DNA of 64,000 nucleotides, taken from assembly GCA_963797175.1 (NCBI GenBank), contig CAWCOL010000005.1, positions 806,001 to 870,000 of the forward strand, given 5' to 3'. The notes under the pieces were generated by a model. It did no database searches. It saw nothing but the letters and a program-made list of their open reading frames with translations, and was not told the origin of the DNA. Position numbers and translations under genes: made by a program. The DNA comes from DATLLN01 sp963797175 (GTDB taxonomy: Bacteria; Actinomycetota; Thermoleophilia; Gaiellales; JAICJC01). This document shows positions 63,084 to 64,000 of the stretch, one piece after another. The number at the start of each line of letters is the position of its first letter. Position 1 is the first letter of the stretch.

Positions 63084-63905
63084 GTGAAGGTCTTCCTGTC
63101 CACCGACATCGAGGGCACCGCGGGCATCGCCGACTGGGATCAGGTGATCCCGGGAGAGCGTGCCTACGAGGAGGGTCGGCGGCTGCTGCTGGCCGAGGTG
63201 AATGCCGCGATCGACGGCGCGGTGGATGCGGGCGCGGGCGAGATCCTGGTCAACGACGCCCACCACACAATGCACAACCTGCCCCCCGACGAGCTCCACG
63301 CCGAGGCGTCCCTGCTCTCCGGCAAGCACAAGCCGCTGTACATGATGGAGGGGCTGGACGGCTCGTTCGGCGCGGCGCTCTTCATCTCGTACCACGGCTC
63401 GGTCGGCGGGGAGCACGCGGTGCTGTCGCACACCTACAACCCGTCTGCGGTGCACGAGGTGCGGCTGAACGGGACGGTCGTCGGCGAGAGCGGCATCAAC
63501 GCGCTGGTCGCGCTGCACCACCGCGTGCCGGTGGCGCTGGTCACGGGCGACGACCTGACGGCGGCCGAGGCCCGCGCCCACATGCCCGAGATCGAGGCGG
63601 TCGTGGTGAAGCGCTCGATCACCCGCTACGCCGCCGAGAGCGTCCACCCCGACGTCGCCTGCCGGATGATCCGCGAGGGCGCCCGCCGCGCCGTCGAGCG
63701 AGCCGCGTCGATGGCGCCGCCGGCGATCGCGCTGCCCGCCCGGCTGGAGGTCAGCCTGCTCTCCGCCGACATGGCCGAGACGGCGACCTGGGTGGGCGGT
63801 GTCGAGCGCACCGGCACGCGCACGATCGCGATCGAGGACGCCGAGCCGCTGGCCGTGTTCCGCCGCTTCGTCACCGTCGTCGCGCTGACGCGCGGCCTGG
63901 GTTAG
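63084..63905 (+). CDS. M55-family D-aminopeptidase (DppA-like)
   Basis: A 273-residue zinc aminopeptidase. The metal and active-site motifs are STDIEGTAG (about 6-14), NDAHHTMHNL (about 58-67), FISYHG (about 104-109) and HTYNPSAV, as in DppA of the M55 family. It would release D-amino acids from short peptides in the cytoplasm or after uptake. GTG 63084 is 6 nt after GATGAT (63072-63077). Its stop overlaps the next gene's stop on the other strand. Confidence 0.92.
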   Translation: MKVFLSTDIEGTAGIADWDQVIPGERAYEEGRRLLLAEVNAAIDGAVDAGAGEILVNDAHHTMHNLPPDELHAEASLLSGKHKPLYMMEGLDGSFGAALFISYHGSVGGEHAVLSHTYNPSAVHEVRLNGTVVGESGINALVALHHRVPVALVTGDDLTAAEARAHMPEIEAVVVKRSITRYAAESVHPDVACRMIREGARRAVERAASMAPPAIALPARLEVSLLSADMAETATWVGGVERTGTRTIAIEDAEPLAVFRRFVTVVALTRGLG

Positions 63906-64000
63906 ACGTCAACCCACGCGCGCTCGAGGATCTCGGGCTCGCGCATCTCCGCTGTCATCACACCGTAGGTCGCGCCCTTGCGGGTGGAGGCGGCCGCGTG
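63902..64000 (-). CDS. C-terminal end of an unidentified gene
   Basis: The last 32 codons of a minus-strand gene run to TAA at 63902-63904. Readable residues include RKGATYGVMTAEM and REPEILERAWVDV. It is in a normal high-GC coding frame and converges with the DppA gene, overlapping its stop codon by 2 bp. The fragment is too short to name a family. Confidence 0.6.
   Translation of the reverse strand, partial: HAAASTRKGATYGVMTAEMREPEILERAWVDV

Overview
The window is a gene-dense chromosomal segment of a very GC-rich bacterium with strong G/C bias at third codon positions. Gene content (split SpoIIE and PAS signalling, a type-2-like IleRS, MMPL and DUF1684 proteins, and many GTG starts) points to Actinomycetota. 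The GGGGTCTGGCACCGTGCC palindromes and the start-site architecture suggest the Thermoleophilia (Solirubrobacterales/Gaiellales side), but that placement is an inference. I see no phage, insertion sequence, CRISPR array, rRNA or replication origin. One tRNA, tRNA-Gly(TCC), is present.

Layout. 0-8 kb: the end of a GcvT-like gene, a PrmC-like methyltransferase, a secreted kelch protein, small HD, cupin, cNMP-binding and SpoIIAA-like proteins, then a TetR/MFS efflux pair with a perfect palindromic operator. 8-13.5 kb: a lone peptide-type solute-binding lipoprotein divergent from a tight catabolic-looking cluster (citrate-synthase-fold lyase, PaaK-like CoA ligase, VOC protein, GST). 13.5-20 kb: hairpin repeats, membrane proteins, a PEP-mutase/isocitrate lyase family enzyme, a processive GT2 with a HEAT protein, and an LPG-synthase-like membrane protein. 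20-27 kb: a multi-sensor SpoIIE phosphatase with MsrB, a TlpA-MauE-secreted TIM-barrel operon, and RmuC. 27-36.7 kb: an MMPL transporter, tRNA-Gly, MFS, SDR, a Vps62-like membrane protein, YihY, two GNAT-like proteins and DUF1684. 36.8-43.8 kb: a conserved unknown protein, a translationally coupled response regulator-histidine kinase-LolA-like-ABC exporter operon, an EamA transporter and a CAP protein. 43.8-52.6 kb: ispH, a methyltransferase, then on the minus strand ileS-epimerase-sensor kinase. 52.6-64 kb: Nudix, serine hydrolase, LytR_C protein, PLP decarboxylase, class III aminotransferase, HD-GYP, a BKACE/TPP-enzyme pair, cytochrome c and a DppA-type peptidase.

Two window-wide patterns stand out. 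First, at least 26 genes have a TANNNT-like -10 hexamer only 5-9 nt before the start codon and no Shine-Dalgarno sequence, so leaderless transcription looks usual for first genes, while internal operon genes use SD sites or 1-4 bp stop/start overlaps. Second, seven genes, including the normally essential ispH and ileS, are interrupted by eight frameshifts. Removing one base repairs each of them, and six lie between 52.4 and 57.5 kb. Sequence or assembly error is the likelier explanation than decay.

Most genes form short operons for envelope biology, efflux, sensing and small-molecule catabolism. The two least explained sets are the 10-13.5 kb cluster and the BKACE/TPP pair at 59.8-62.3 kb.
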